From positions 1 through 64,000 of the forward strand of contig DATGKK010000145.1 of the NCBI GenBank assembly GCA_035294725.1: 64,000 nt of DNA, given 5' to 3'. Below, piece by piece: positions 33,301 to 41,408 of the stretch. A program made the position numbers and the translations under genes. Each line of letters opens with the position of its first letter. Positions within the stretch are counted from its first letter, which is position 1. Below the pieces are notes generated by a model. That model did not search any database. It was given only the letters and a program-made list of their open reading frames with translations, and was not told where the DNA came from. The stretch is from DATGKK01 sp035294725 (GTDB lineage Bacteria > Actinomycetota > Acidimicrobiia > Acidimicrobiales > Bog-793).

Positions 33301-33853
33301 CGGGGACCGGTCCGACCGCGCCGGCACGGTGGCGACCGCCGATATCGCCCGCCTCTTCGAGCAGTACCAGCCGAGCGGCGGTCAGCTGGCCGGGTACGCC
33401 GAGCGGTTGCGGGATCCCCTCCTCGGCACGGACCTGCGCGGCTACCTGACGGGCAGCCTCGACCTCGTGTTCCGCACCAGAGCCGGCTCGGAGGGGTCCG
33501 CGGAGTCGCCTCGCTACTTCGTCGTGGACTACAAGACGAACTGGATCGGTGCAGAAGGCGAGCCGCTGTCGGCGTGGCAGTACCGGCCTGCGGTCCTCGA
33601 GCTGGAGATGGAACGGATGCACTACCCGCTCCAGGCGATCCTCTACATGGTCGCCCTCCACCGATACCTGCGGTGGCGGCTGCCCGGTTACCAGCCCGAG
33701 ACCCACCTCGGCGGGGTTCTCTATCTCTTCCTGCGCGGCATGTCGGGCCCGGCTACCCCGGCGGTCGGCGGCGCTCCCTGCGGCGTGTTCTCGTGGCGGC
33801 CGCCGACAGGACTTGGCACTGCACTGTCGGAGCTGTTGGAGGCCGGGTCATGA
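30371..33853 (+). CDS. recB: RecBCD subunit RecB (helicase-nuclease)
   Basis: A 1160-residue protein. UvrD-type helicase motifs are present: Walker A LEASAGTGKTFTIAGLVARF near residue 35, LAVTFTRLATGELRDRVR, motif II VLVDEFQDTDPIQW, motif III LIGDPKQAIYAFRGAD, NWRSDGDLL, and VQVLTVHRSKGLEFPVVYAP. The C-terminal RecB nuclease domain has GSLDLVFRT and VVDYKTNWIG, the Asp and Lys of the active site. GTG at 30371 was chosen because it overlaps the recC stop; upstream in-frame codons lie within recC. Both helicase and nuclease appear intact. It acts as the 3'-5' motor and the nuclease of the complex. Confidence 0.95.
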   Translation: MTAPTTPAAACHEVEPARFDLGGPLPGPGVTVLEASAGTGKTFTIAGLVARFVAEGTPISDVLAVTFTRLATGELRDRVRARLVSAEDGLSRLLATGQPPPPDDTVLGLLSRGSPDEVEVRRERLAGALTSFDEATITTTHGFCQLMLTGLGVAGDVATGATLLEDPRDVVEEVVDDLYIRWTLLHGQAPPFTRREALEIARAAVANPDTPLEPASDESSAGLRRRLAEGVRKEVRRRLLDANHLTFDDLLVRLRDVLTDPTRGGAAANRLRGRFSVVLVDEFQDTDPIQWQVVRTAFGSGQTTLVLIGDPKQAIYAFRGADVHAYLEAARIASSRFTLGENWRSDGDLLTALDALLDPLRLGHPEIRYRQVRAAPAHLRPGLVGAPSSACLRARLVPVNASGTTRTNLGDVVKQSAVAYIAADLAADVVALLDSNAEVVAYADDGSERSRRRVAPGDVAVLVATNEQTRIVQQGLRAAGVPAVVAGAGSVLATTAGDEWLRLLEAMEQPADRGRAVALALTPFLGLAADEVAAADDEEWERIHAKLHRWSDILRHRGVAALFRSVLASEDVPGRLLRRPDGERQLTDLGHIAQLLHAEASEGKHGPPALRVWLARRIEEAGKGREGAEAEERSRWLDSDADAVQVLTVHRSKGLEFPVVYAPFLWDGYFGTSGSPVVYHDPVDGVRRLDVGGKDAPGYQQHFELAKDEERGEALRELYVALTRARHQAVIWWVRVKDARHSPLGRLLLARDEVGNVATSGPHQPKDEEMRELFDAVARRAPEGLVAVEQATMGEGSPWSGRIGQGVGPLALAELGRPLDLRWRRTSYSGITASVHGGPAVGSEPEEPGTTDEPLSGAPVEWLSGPRTTSDGEEADLRAVGSLWSELPGGTEMGTFVHKVLEEVDFAAPELDAEIRRAAATTRTHVARSLGSTDALVSALHAAITTPLGPLAGGIALSRIRREDRLDEMGFELPVAGGDRSDRAGTVATADIARLFEQYQPSGGQLAGYAERLRDPLLGTDLRGYLTGSLDLVFRTRAGSEGSAESPRYFVVDYKTNWIGAEGEPLSAWQYRPAVLELEMERMHYPLQAILYMVALHRYLRWRLPGYQPETHLGGVLYLFLRGMSGPATPAVGGAPCGVFSWRPPTGLGTALSELLEAGS

Positions 33854-35784
33854 CGGCGACCCTCGATGCCGGACTCGTGCTCGGCGTGCCCGAGGAGTCA
33901 CTCCTCGGCGCGCTCAACCGGCACCGCGTCCTTGCTCCGGCCGACATCCACGTCGCCCGCCGCCTCGCCCGCCTTGCCGACGAGTCCGACGAGCTCGTCC
34001 TCCTCGCGACCGCCTTCGCCGTCCGGGCCCCGCGCCTCGGGCATGTCTGGGCCGACCTCGGCTCGCTGCGCGAGACGGCCGAAGAGGAGATCGAGGACGA
34101 GGCGGATCTTGGGGCACTGCCCTGGCCGGAGCCTGGGGCATGGCTGGAACGGGTCGAGGCGAGCCCGCTCGTTGCCGTCGGTGAGGCGGAGTCCGAGGTT
34201 GCGCCACTCCGCCTGGTCGGTTCCTCGCTGTATCTCGACCGCTACTGGCGCGACGAGCGAGCAGTCGCCGCCGATCTGCTCGCCCGTTCGGCTGAGGTCC
34301 CCCCCGGCGACGCCTCCGGAGGGACGGCGGTGTCGTCGCTGCGGGAGGCGATCTCACAACTGTTCGGCGCCGAGGACGACGCGGAGCAGCGCTGGGCGGT
34401 GGCGGTGTCGGCTCTTCGCGGGCTCGCCGTTGTCGCCGGAGGTCCCGGCACTGGGAAGACCACCACGGTGGCGCGGCTGATCGGCCTGCTTGCGGAGCAG
34501 TCGGCGACGGCGGGGAGCGAGCCTCCCCTCGTGGCGCTCGCAGCGCCGACCGGCAAGGCGGCGAACCGCATGCAAGAGGCGGTGCGCGCGGCCGCAGTGC
34601 AGCTGCCGGTGAGTGAAGCGGTGCGCCGGCAACTGCTCGCTCTCGAGGCCTCGACCGTCCACCGTCTGCTCCGGCCGTACTCCTACACCTCGAGCCGCTT
34701 CCGCTATCACCGCCGCAACCGGCTCCCTCACGACGTCGTCGTCGTCGACGAGACCTCGATGCTGTCGCTGTGGCTGATGGCCCGGCTCGTCGAGGCTGTT
34801 CGCGAGGACGCCCGCCTCGTGTTCGTCGGCGACCCGGAGCAGCTGGTCTCCGTCGAGGCCGGCGCGGTGCTCGGCGACATCGTCGGCCCGGCCTCCTCGG
34901 GCCTGCGCATGCACGCCCGCGCGCGACGACAGGTGCGCGAGGCGACGGGAGCCGACCTTTCGGTAGTGGACCTGCCAGAGGAGTCCTCGGCGATCGGCGA
35001 CGGGGTCGTCCTGCTCAGCACGAACCACCGTTTCGGCGGGGTGCTGGCCCGGCTCGCCGAGGCCGTCCGCCGCGGGGACGCCGACGAGGTGATCGGCGTG
35101 CTTCGGGACCCCGCCGGCGACAAGGGCGGAGGAACCGTGGACTGGCTGCCCGTCGACGCCGCCGAGGCCGGAGAGCACGAGCTTGCGCCGATCCGCCTGC
35201 TCGCCTGCGACGCGGGCAGGAGCATCGTGGACGCGGCCAGGCTGGGTGACGGGGCCGGAGCGTTGGCGGCGCTCGGCTCGTGGCGGATCCTCTGCGCGCA
35301 CCGCCGCGGGCCGGCCGGCGTGTCGGCGTGGAACGAGCGGGTGGAGCGCTGGCTCTCAGCGGAGATCGAGGCCTTCTCCACCGGCGGCGAGTGGTACGTC
35401 GGGCGGCCGGTTATCGTCACGGCGAACGACTACGGCCTTCGCCTGTTCAACGGGGACACCGGCGTGCTCGTCGCACGCGACCCGGTCGGAGTGGAAGTCG
35501 CCTTCGAACGAGGCCCGATCAGCCCATCACGGCTGTCGGAGGTGGACACGGTCTACTCGATGACCGTCCATAAAGCCCAGGGCTCAGAGTTCGACTCGGT
35601 GGCCGTCGTGCTGCCGCAGCCAAGCTCACGCCTGCTCACTCGGCAGCTCCTCTACACGGCCGTGACGCGGGCTCGGAACCGGCTGCTCATCGCCAGCACG
35701 GAGGAGTCGCTGCGAGCCGCCGTTGAGCGCCCGATCGCCCGGGCCTCGGGTCTCACCGAGCGGCTCTGGGGCGCCAGCCGCTGA
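33850..35784 (+). CDS. recD: RecBCD subunit RecD (5'-3' helicase)
   Basis: A 644-residue superfamily 1B helicase. Walker A is VAGGPGTGKTTTVARLIGLL (near residue 200). APTGKAANRMQEAVR, motif II VVVDETSMLSLWLMARL, motif III LVFVGDPEQLVSVEAGAVLG, MTVHKAQGSEFDSVAVVLP and LLYTAVTRARNRLLIA follow. The N-terminal 170 residues are the RecC-contacting part. ATG at 33850 overlaps the recB stop. Order recC-recB-recD resembles mycobacterial operons. A GH1 gene converges after 59 bases. Confidence 0.95.
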   Translation: MTATLDAGLVLGVPEESLLGALNRHRVLAPADIHVARRLARLADESDELVLLATAFAVRAPRLGHVWADLGSLRETAEEEIEDEADLGALPWPEPGAWLERVEASPLVAVGEAESEVAPLRLVGSSLYLDRYWRDERAVAADLLARSAEVPPGDASGGTAVSSLREAISQLFGAEDDAEQRWAVAVSALRGLAVVAGGPGTGKTTTVARLIGLLAEQSATAGSEPPLVALAAPTGKAANRMQEAVRAAAVQLPVSEAVRRQLLALEASTVHRLLRPYSYTSSRFRYHRRNRLPHDVVVVDETSMLSLWLMARLVEAVREDARLVFVGDPEQLVSVEAGAVLGDIVGPASSGLRMHARARRQVREATGADLSVVDLPEESSAIGDGVVLLSTNHRFGGVLARLAEAVRRGDADEVIGVLRDPAGDKGGGTVDWLPVDAAEAGEHELAPIRLLACDAGRSIVDAARLGDGAGALAALGSWRILCAHRRGPAGVSAWNERVERWLSAEIEAFSTGGEWYVGRPVIVTANDYGLRLFNGDTGVLVARDPVGVEVAFERGPISPSRLSEVDTVYSMTVHKAQGSEFDSVAVVLPQPSSRLLTRQLLYTAVTRARNRLLIASTEESLRAAVERPIARASGLTERLWGASR

Positions 35785-35843
35785 TCACGCTGTCGTCCGG
35801 CGACGCCACTGGGCCCGGAGGGGGTCCAGCCGATGCGACGGCG

Positions 35844-37043
35844 TCAGGACCCCGACCGCGCTGCCTCGGCCAACACGCCGGCGCTCGGGCGCACCTTCCG
35901 GTCCATGTCGAGGAGCCCGAAGCTCACGTCGTAGCCGTGCAGCCACTCGTAGTTGTCCACCGCGGTCCAGTGGAACAGGCCCCGCAGGTCGACTCCACGC
36001 TTGAGGGCGTCGTGGGCGACCTCGAGGCACCGGCGGAGGTAGGCAGCCCGCTCGTCATCGTCGTCGGTGCCGATGCCGAGCTCCGCAACAAGGAGCGGGG
36101 TGCCGGGTAGCTCCTGGTGGAGCCGGTTGAGGACGAGACCGAGCCCGTCGGCCCAGATGCCGTAGCCGAGAGGTGAGCGGGGTGCTCCGGGGGGATGGAC
36201 CGTGAGCTGTCCCGCCGCCACCCCCATCGTGGCGTAGTAGGAGAAGCCGAACAGGTCAAAGGATCGGGCCAGGTCCGGGCGGTCGAGCGGCTCGGCATCT
36301 CCGACCCGGAGCACACCGTCCCGGAACAGCTCGAGCCCCGGGCGCCAGAAGCGGTCGTAGAGGGACTCCACCCTTCGCGCCGTCTCCGGGAGGTCGTCCT
36401 GGGCGACGACGTCAGAGAGGCCAAAGATCGAGGCGACCGGGCGACCGGTCTCGCGTAGCCGGACCGCGGCCTCGGCGGTCGCAAGCTGGATGTTGCGCTC
36501 TGCGGCGGCGGCGAGGGCGGCGTCGTTCGCGCCCGGCGGCCAGCCTCCCCCGCCGTAGGTGAGGTGGGCGTAGTAGTTCGTCTCGTTGACGGGTTGCCAC
36601 CCGGCGACGAGATGCCCGAACCGCTCCGCGACGAACTCGACGTGACGCGCCCAGGCGCCCGTGCGGTTGCCGTCCTCGAGGAAACCTCCCTCGGCGGCGA
36701 ACCATGCCGGCAGGGTGAAGTGGTGCAGGCAGACCCACGGCTCGATGCCCGCGTCCCGTGCGGCGAGAAGGACCTCCTCGTAGTGGGCGACGGCGGCCCC
36801 GTCACGGCGTCCGGGCTCCGGCTCGAGACGGGCCCACTCCACCGAGAGACGGTGGTGCCTGAGGCCGAGCCCGGCGAGGAGGGCGAAGTCCCCGGCGTAC
36901 CGTCGCCCGAACCCGTTGCCCTCGCCCGACACAGGTGCGCGGCCGGCGCGCTCCCAGCCCCCCCAGTCCGATGCCGGTGCCGCTCCCTCGCACTGGGTCG
37001 AGGAGGCCGCCGTCCCCCACCAGAACCCATCGGGCCAGCCCAT
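35844..37043 (-). CDS. glycoside hydrolase family 1 protein (beta-glucosidase-like)
   Basis: A 399-residue TIM-barrel protein. The start FWWGTAASSTQCEG is the GH1 N-terminal signature. The acid/base Glu154 is in GWQPVNETNYYAH and the nucleophile Glu321 in PLLVAELGIGTDDDD, where most GH1 enzymes have ITENG. The closing motif is GLFHWTAVDNYEWLHGY. It is shorter than typical GH1 (about 450), with several loops trimmed and the usual NEP changed to NET. No signal peptide, so intracellular. Beta-glucosidase or beta-galactosidase activity fits; the changed motifs leave the substrate open. Confidence 0.87.
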   Translation of the reverse strand: MGWPDGFWWGTAASSTQCEGAAPASDWGGWERAGRAPVSGEGNGFGRRYAGDFALLAGLGLRHHRLSVEWARLEPEPGRRDGAAVAHYEEVLLAARDAGIEPWVCLHHFTLPAWFAAEGGFLEDGNRTGAWARHVEFVAERFGHLVAGWQPVNETNYYAHLTYGGGGWPPGANDAALAAAAERNIQLATAEAAVRLRETGRPVASIFGLSDVVAQDDLPETARRVESLYDRFWRPGLELFRDGVLRVGDAEPLDRPDLARSFDLFGFSYYATMGVAAGQLTVHPPGAPRSPLGYGIWADGLGLVLNRLHQELPGTPLLVAELGIGTDDDDERAAYLRRCLEVAHDALKRGVDLRGLFHWTAVDNYEWLHGYDVSFGLLDMDRKVRPSAGVLAEAARSGS

Positions 37044-37618
37044 GACGAGAGCGTATGGCCCCGAGCTCCCAAGCGACAGACCGAGGAGGAGTCGACGGAG
37101 GTCCTCCCACTTCCGTCCGGCTCTTCACCGGTGAGGCCCTTCTCAAGCGGGCAAGTCCATGGTCGGCTCTCCGGCGGGATCCCCCTCGGCACGGGGATCG
37201 CCGATCGATCCCTGCGTTCGGAGCCACCTCCCGGGTCGGCGGCCGGATCGGGTTCGCACTGACCGAGCGCTGGCTCGACCTGGCGTGATGCCGAGAGACG
37301 ACTCCGTGCGATCCATCGTCGAGTTTGGCGCTGGCGACGAGCTCGTCACGTCCGCCCCCGCCACGAGCGCCGCCCTGATCAGGACCCATGGTGAGACCGA
37401 CGCACCCGGCCGCCTCGAAGGCGCGCCCGAGACGATCCGCCTTCATGCAACCGCATGTCGCTCGGGCCGGCACCCGAGCGCGGCGCGGCACCGCCTCACG
37501 GGGCCGACCTTGCTCGTGGTGGCATCCGCTGAAGCGCCTTTCGCTTCGTCGTCCTCGATCAGGCCTTCAAGAGGGCAAGCGACGAGCAGCCTCGCCGCCC
37601 GCGCGGTACAACTGCGGC
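37044..37618. other. non-coding interval between divergent genes
   Basis: 575 bases between the GH1 gene start and the alpha/beta hydrolase. An in-frame upstream extension of the hydrolase exists from 37388, but its Arg/Ser-rich content is unlike protein. I see no RNA gene, repeat or clear promoter here. Confidence 0.5.
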
Positions 37619-38446
37619 ATGCCCACGACTGCGAACGGCGACGTCACGATCTACTACGAGACGTTCGGCTCGGAGGAGGATCCCGTGCTGCTGCTCGTGA
37701 ACGGGCTCGGCAGCCAGTGCATCAACTACAAGCCGGAGCTCTGTCAGAAGTTCGTCAACCGGGGGCTTCGCGTGGTCCGCTTCGACAACCGCGACGTTGG
37801 CCTGTCGAGCCATCTGAAGGGCGGGCCGAAGTACACGATCGAGGACATGGCCACGGACGGCATCGCCGTGCTCGATGCCGTCGGCGCGGACCGAGCCCAC
37901 CTCGCCGGATGGTCCATGGGCGGCATGATCGTCCAGGCGATGGCCATCCACCACCCGGACAGGGTGCTCTCGATGACGTCGGTGATGTCGGCGCCGGGAC
38001 CACTCACCGGCGAGCGGGATCCCGCCGTCGTTGCCGCCTTCACAGCTCCACCGGCGGTCACGCGCGACCAGGCCGCCGAGCAGGCCCTCGCCGGGCTGCG
38101 AGCGTGGGGCAGCCCAGCGTGCTACGACGTCGACCGCATCACGGCCGACGCCTACGCCGCATTCGACCGAGCGTGGGACCCGGAGGGACGCGCTCGTCAG
38201 GCGATGGCCATCGCTTCCTCGCCGTCGCGCGTGGAGCTGCTCGGCTCGCTCCGGGTCCCGGCGCTGGTGATCCACGGGGACGCCGACCGGCTTGTGCCGC
38301 TCGAGCTCGGCCGGGCAACGGCGGCAGCCATCCCGGGAGCCCGGCTGGAGATCATCGAGGGAATGGGGCACGACTACCCGCCGGCGTACTGGGACCGGCT
38401 CGTCGATCTCATCGCGACTCACGCCGAATCGGTGCAAGGTGGGTGA
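37619..38446 (+). CDS. alpha/beta-fold hydrolase
   Basis: A 275-residue protein. The first strands VTIYYETFGSEEDPVLLLVN, the oxyanion region NGLGSQCINY, the nucleophile elbow LAGWSMGGMIVQAMA (Ser of GWSMG), Asp in LVIHGDADRLVPLE and the catalytic His in IIEGMGHDYPP give a full Ser-Asp-His triad. ATG at 37619 was chosen because the family begins right there (MPTTANGDVTIYYE). It resembles haloalkane-dehalogenase/esterase-like or aclacinomycin-methylesterase-like hydrolases. The substrate is unknown. It stands alone, with the ABC genes 87 bases downstream. Confidence 0.88.
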   Translation: MPTTANGDVTIYYETFGSEEDPVLLLVNGLGSQCINYKPELCQKFVNRGLRVVRFDNRDVGLSSHLKGGPKYTIEDMATDGIAVLDAVGADRAHLAGWSMGGMIVQAMAIHHPDRVLSMTSVMSAPGPLTGERDPAVVAAFTAPPAVTRDQAAEQALAGLRAWGSPACYDVDRITADAYAAFDRAWDPEGRARQAMAIASSPSRVELLGSLRVPALVIHGDADRLVPLELGRATAAAIPGARLEIIEGMGHDYPPAYWDRLVDLIATHAESVQGG

Positions 38447-38533
38447 GGCGCCCTGGATCCGGCGGCCCACGCCGCGGTGGACTGGCTGGCTCGTGATACC
38501 CGGCAAGGCCTCTGTCTGAACTACGGTTCATGA

Positions 38534-39895
38534 ATGGCCGGGGCCCTGCTCGGCAGCGCTGGCACTCACGATGTCACTCTTGCTGCCATTGCCGTCACGA
38601 CTGGCCCGGTGCGCCACACCCACTTCCGCATCGGCTTCCTCGTCGTCATCCTCGTCGTGCTCGCAGTGATCGTGTACCTCGTCGTCCGCTCCCGGGAGCG
38701 GCGCAGCCACCATCACGGCCAGGGCGACGACTCCTGGGCACGACAGCCTCCTCCTGGCTACGGCGACCCGCCGAGCGTCGGTGGCGCGCCCCTCTCCGGG
38801 GACGGGGCGAGACCGCCAGCTCCGCCTGGGGGTGAGGCGCCCCCCTTCACGCGCGGGGCGGACGGCACCGCGCCGGCACCGGTTGGGTCTCCGCTCCCTT
38901 CCTCACCCCCGGTGGCGGCTCCGCGCCCGCGCCGGCAGGTTCGGCTCGAAGGCGAGCCGGCGGAGGGCTGGGCCGTCGAGACGACGGGTCTCACGAAGCG
39001 CTTCGGTTCCAATGTCGCCGTCGACCACGTCGACCTTCGCGTCCCTCGCGGGGTGGCCTTCGGCTATCTCGGCCCGAACGGCGCCGGGAAGACGACACTC
39101 ATCCGGACGCTGCTCGGCCTGACGAAGGCGGACGGAGGGACGATGTCGCTGCTTGGTGAGCCCGTGCCGGCTAGGCGCCGCGAGGCGCTCGCGAAGGTTG
39201 GGGCGATCGTCGATGAGCCGCGCTTCTTCGGGCATCTCACGGGGCGGGAGAACCTGCTCATGCTTGCGGCTGCTCGAGGCGGTGGGGCCGAAGCCCGGAT
39301 CGTGCCCTCGCTCGAGCGGGTCGGGCTCGCCGGACGCGCTGATGACAAGGTGCGCCAGTACTCGATGGGGATGCGCCAGCGTCTCGGCGTCGCAGCCTGC
39401 CTCCTCGGCGACCCGGAGTTGCTCATCCTGGACGAGCCGATGAACGGGCTCGATCCTGCCGGGATGCACGAGATGCGGGCTCTCATCTTGAGTTTCGTGG
39501 ACGAGGGACGGACCGTCGTGCTCTCCTCCCATCTGCTCGACGAGGTGGAGCGAACCTGCGACGCCGTCGCCATCGTCGACCGTGGCCACATCGTCCGTCA
39601 GGGGCCGATCGACGAGCTGGTCCGGGGGGCCGGCTCCAGCGTGCTCCGGGTCGAGTGCGCCGAGCCGGAGGAGGCCGCTCGTCTCCTGCGAGCGGCCGGC
39701 GTCTCAGGCGACGCCACTCCGACTGGGATCGGGGTCGACGTCGCGCTCCCGCCCGATGCCGGGCGGGAGTTCATCGCCGAGGTGAACCGGATCCTTGTCG
39801 AGGGCCGCATCCCCGTCTACGGCCTCCAGGAGATGCGCACCTCCCTTGAAGAGTGGTTCCTCTCGGTCACGAGCCGCCTCGGAGCACCCCAGTGA
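38534..39895 (+). CDS. ABC transporter ATPase with N-terminal membrane anchor and Pro-rich linker
   Basis: A 453-residue protein with an unusual layout. Residues about 30-55 form one membrane helix (FRIGFLVVILVVLAVIVYLV) followed by RSRERR. A Pro/Gly-rich linker of about 80 residues comes next, and only then a complete ABC domain. That domain has Walker A GYLGPNGAGKTTLIR, a Q-loop region (IVDEPRFFGHLTGRENLL), signature YSMGMRQRLGVAACLL, Walker B LLILDEPMNGLDP and H-loop VVLSSHLLDEVE. The C-terminal extension (YGLQEMRTSLEEWFLSVTS) is of the ABC-2 drug/antibiotic export type. Start at 38534; another ATG four bases earlier is out of frame. The permease gene overlaps its stop (GTGA). Confidence 0.85.
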   Translation: MAGALLGSAGTHDVTLAAIAVTTGPVRHTHFRIGFLVVILVVLAVIVYLVVRSRERRSHHHGQGDDSWARQPPPGYGDPPSVGGAPLSGDGARPPAPPGGEAPPFTRGADGTAPAPVGSPLPSSPPVAAPRPRRQVRLEGEPAEGWAVETTGLTKRFGSNVAVDHVDLRVPRGVAFGYLGPNGAGKTTLIRTLLGLTKADGGTMSLLGEPVPARRREALAKVGAIVDEPRFFGHLTGRENLLMLAAARGGGAEARIVPSLERVGLAGRADDKVRQYSMGMRQRLGVAACLLGDPELLILDEPMNGLDPAGMHEMRALILSFVDEGRTVVLSSHLLDEVERTCDAVAIVDRGHIVRQGPIDELVRGAGSSVLRVECAEPEEAARLLRAAGVSGDATPTGIGVDVALPPDAGREFIAEVNRILVEGRIPVYGLQEMRTSLEEWFLSVTSRLGAPQ

Positions 39896-40947
39896 CCTGG
39901 GCGCTCGTCAGGACAAAGCTCTTAGAGCTCCGCCGGCGCCGTGGGCTCATGGTGGTGACGGCGCTGCTGACGATCGGTCTTCCCGTCATCGTCCTCGGGC
40001 TCCGCCTCGCATTCCATGCCGCCGACCCGAAGAGCTACGGACCGGCAGGCAGTCCGGGAGTCTTCACGGCACTCGTAGAGGTCATGGCCGAGTTCGGCTT
40101 CATCATCGCCGCCGTCGTCGGTGCCACCGCCAGCACGTCGGACCTGAGCGAGGGCATGTTCCGCCACCTCGTCATCACCGGCCGCTCCCGACTCGCGCTC
40201 TACTTCAGCAGGCTCCCGTCCGCCTCGGTGATCGTGCTGCCGCTCGTGGCAGTCGGGTTCGCCGCCCTCAGCTTCGTCACCGCGTACGCCGGGACCCCGC
40301 AGCCGGCAACGGTCAGCATCAATGGCGTCAACATCCCGGCTCACTTGAACGAGCCAGAGCTGGTGCAGTGGGCTGCCGCACATCCCGTGCAAGCGGCGCT
40401 CGCAACGGGGAGCGTCTCGGTCAGTTCGGCGAGCGCTAGTTCGGGCGGGCAGGCAGTGTCCGTCCGTCCGGGCCGGCTCGGCAAGGGGGGGCTCCACGCC
40501 CTTTACGCCGCGTACCTCACCCTCGAGGCGACGCAGGGCAATCCCACAGCCAGCGACATGACGAAGATCGGGCTCTGGCTCGAGCTCGACGTCTTCGTCG
40601 GCCTCGTGGTCGGTCTCGGTGTCGGCTCCGTGCTCGGCCAGCGCACCCTCTCCACGGTGCTGATCATCGTGCTCCAGATCATCATCACACCGATCTTTGC
40701 TGCGCACGTCATCCCCTACTTCCTGAACGGGCAGCGCATCGTCGTCGGAGTGGCCCTCGACCAGCTGCGTCCTGCATTTCTCAACCCACCGACCTTCATC
40801 GGCCACCGCGTGCGGGGCGCCATTCTCGGCAGGTCAGGGCTGGAGATCCCCCCGATGCCGACGTGGGCGATGGTCCTCGTCATCGTGGGCTGGGTCGTCG
40901 GCTGGACTGGGCTCGGTGCCTGGAGGATGGCCACCCGCGACGCCTGA
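39892..40947 (+). CDS. ABC-2-type transporter permease
   Basis: A 351-residue membrane protein with about six hydrophobic segments: MVVTALLTIGLPVIVLGLRL, FGFIIAAVVGATAST, VIVLPLVAVGFAALSFVTAY, VFVGLVVGLGVGSVLG, LSTVLIIVLQIIITPIFAAH and TWAMVLVIVGWVVGWTGLGA. A long Ser/Ala-rich outer loop lies between segments 3 and 4. GTG at 39892 overlaps the ATPase stop, so both are co-translated. It forms the channel partner of the membrane-anchored ATPase. ABC-2 exporters of this type move drugs, lipids or peptides; nothing shows which. Confidence 0.83.
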   Translation: MTWALVRTKLLELRRRRGLMVVTALLTIGLPVIVLGLRLAFHAADPKSYGPAGSPGVFTALVEVMAEFGFIIAAVVGATASTSDLSEGMFRHLVITGRSRLALYFSRLPSASVIVLPLVAVGFAALSFVTAYAGTPQPATVSINGVNIPAHLNEPELVQWAAAHPVQAALATGSVSVSSASASSGGQAVSVRPGRLGKGGLHALYAAYLTLEATQGNPTASDMTKIGLWLELDVFVGLVVGLGVGSVLGQRTLSTVLIIVLQIIITPIFAAHVIPYFLNGQRIVVGVALDQLRPAFLNPPTFIGHRVRGAILGRSGLEIPPMPTWAMVLVIVGWVVGWTGLGAWRMATRDA

Positions 40948-41056
40948 GTGAGGCAGCCGAGGTCCGACGAGTTGGCACCGAGCACGGTGAGCGCGCCTTC
41001 GCGGTCGTCACACGCACGACGTGGTGGAGCCTTACTGTCGCCACCCGCCGAGATGC

Positions 41057-41359
41057 TCACTGTTGTTGCAGTTGCCGCTCCAGCGACTCGACTTTCGAGT
41101 GCAGCGCGTCGGTCGCCGAGGGCCGGTAGTCGATCTTGATCACGACGCCCACTCTCGGTGCCCTCTCGCCGACCTTCATCACGCAGGCCTTCACGAGCGA
41201 CATCACCTCGTCCCATTCGCCCTCGACGTTGGTGAACATGGCGTTGGTCTCGTTGGGCAGGCCGCTCTCACGCACGAGCCGCACCGCGTCGGCGACGTAG
41301 GGTGCGACCGACTCGCCGACGCCATCTCCGCTCGGAGTGATGGAAAAGGCTGCGATCAT
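41057..41359 (-). CDS. MTH1187/YkoF-type thiamine-binding-family small protein (DUF77)
   Basis: A 100-residue protein. MIAAFSITPSGDGVGESVAP, then VRESGLPNETNAMFTNVEGE and RVGVVIKIDYRP match the small DUF77 family with a ferredoxin-like fold. Some members bind thiamine or its precursors; the biological role is unclear. The start at 41359 fits family length, while the open frame upstream runs through the divergent DapA-like gene. Its start is 49 bases from that gene's start. Confidence 0.85.
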   Translation of the reverse strand: MIAAFSITPSGDGVGESVAPYVADAVRLVRESGLPNETNAMFTNVEGEWDEVMSLVKACVMKVGERAPRVGVVIKIDYRPSATDALHSKVESLERQLQQQ

Positions 41360-41408
41360 GCCTGCATTCTTGCCGCCTGGCGCTGCTCCGGCGTGACAGG
41401 CTGTCGAG

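Noticed and set aside
37388..37618. In-frame upstream extension of the alpha/beta hydrolase
   Set aside because: The extra 77 residues are Arg/Ser/Pro-rich, not a signal peptide, and the family begins at the Met encoded at 37619.
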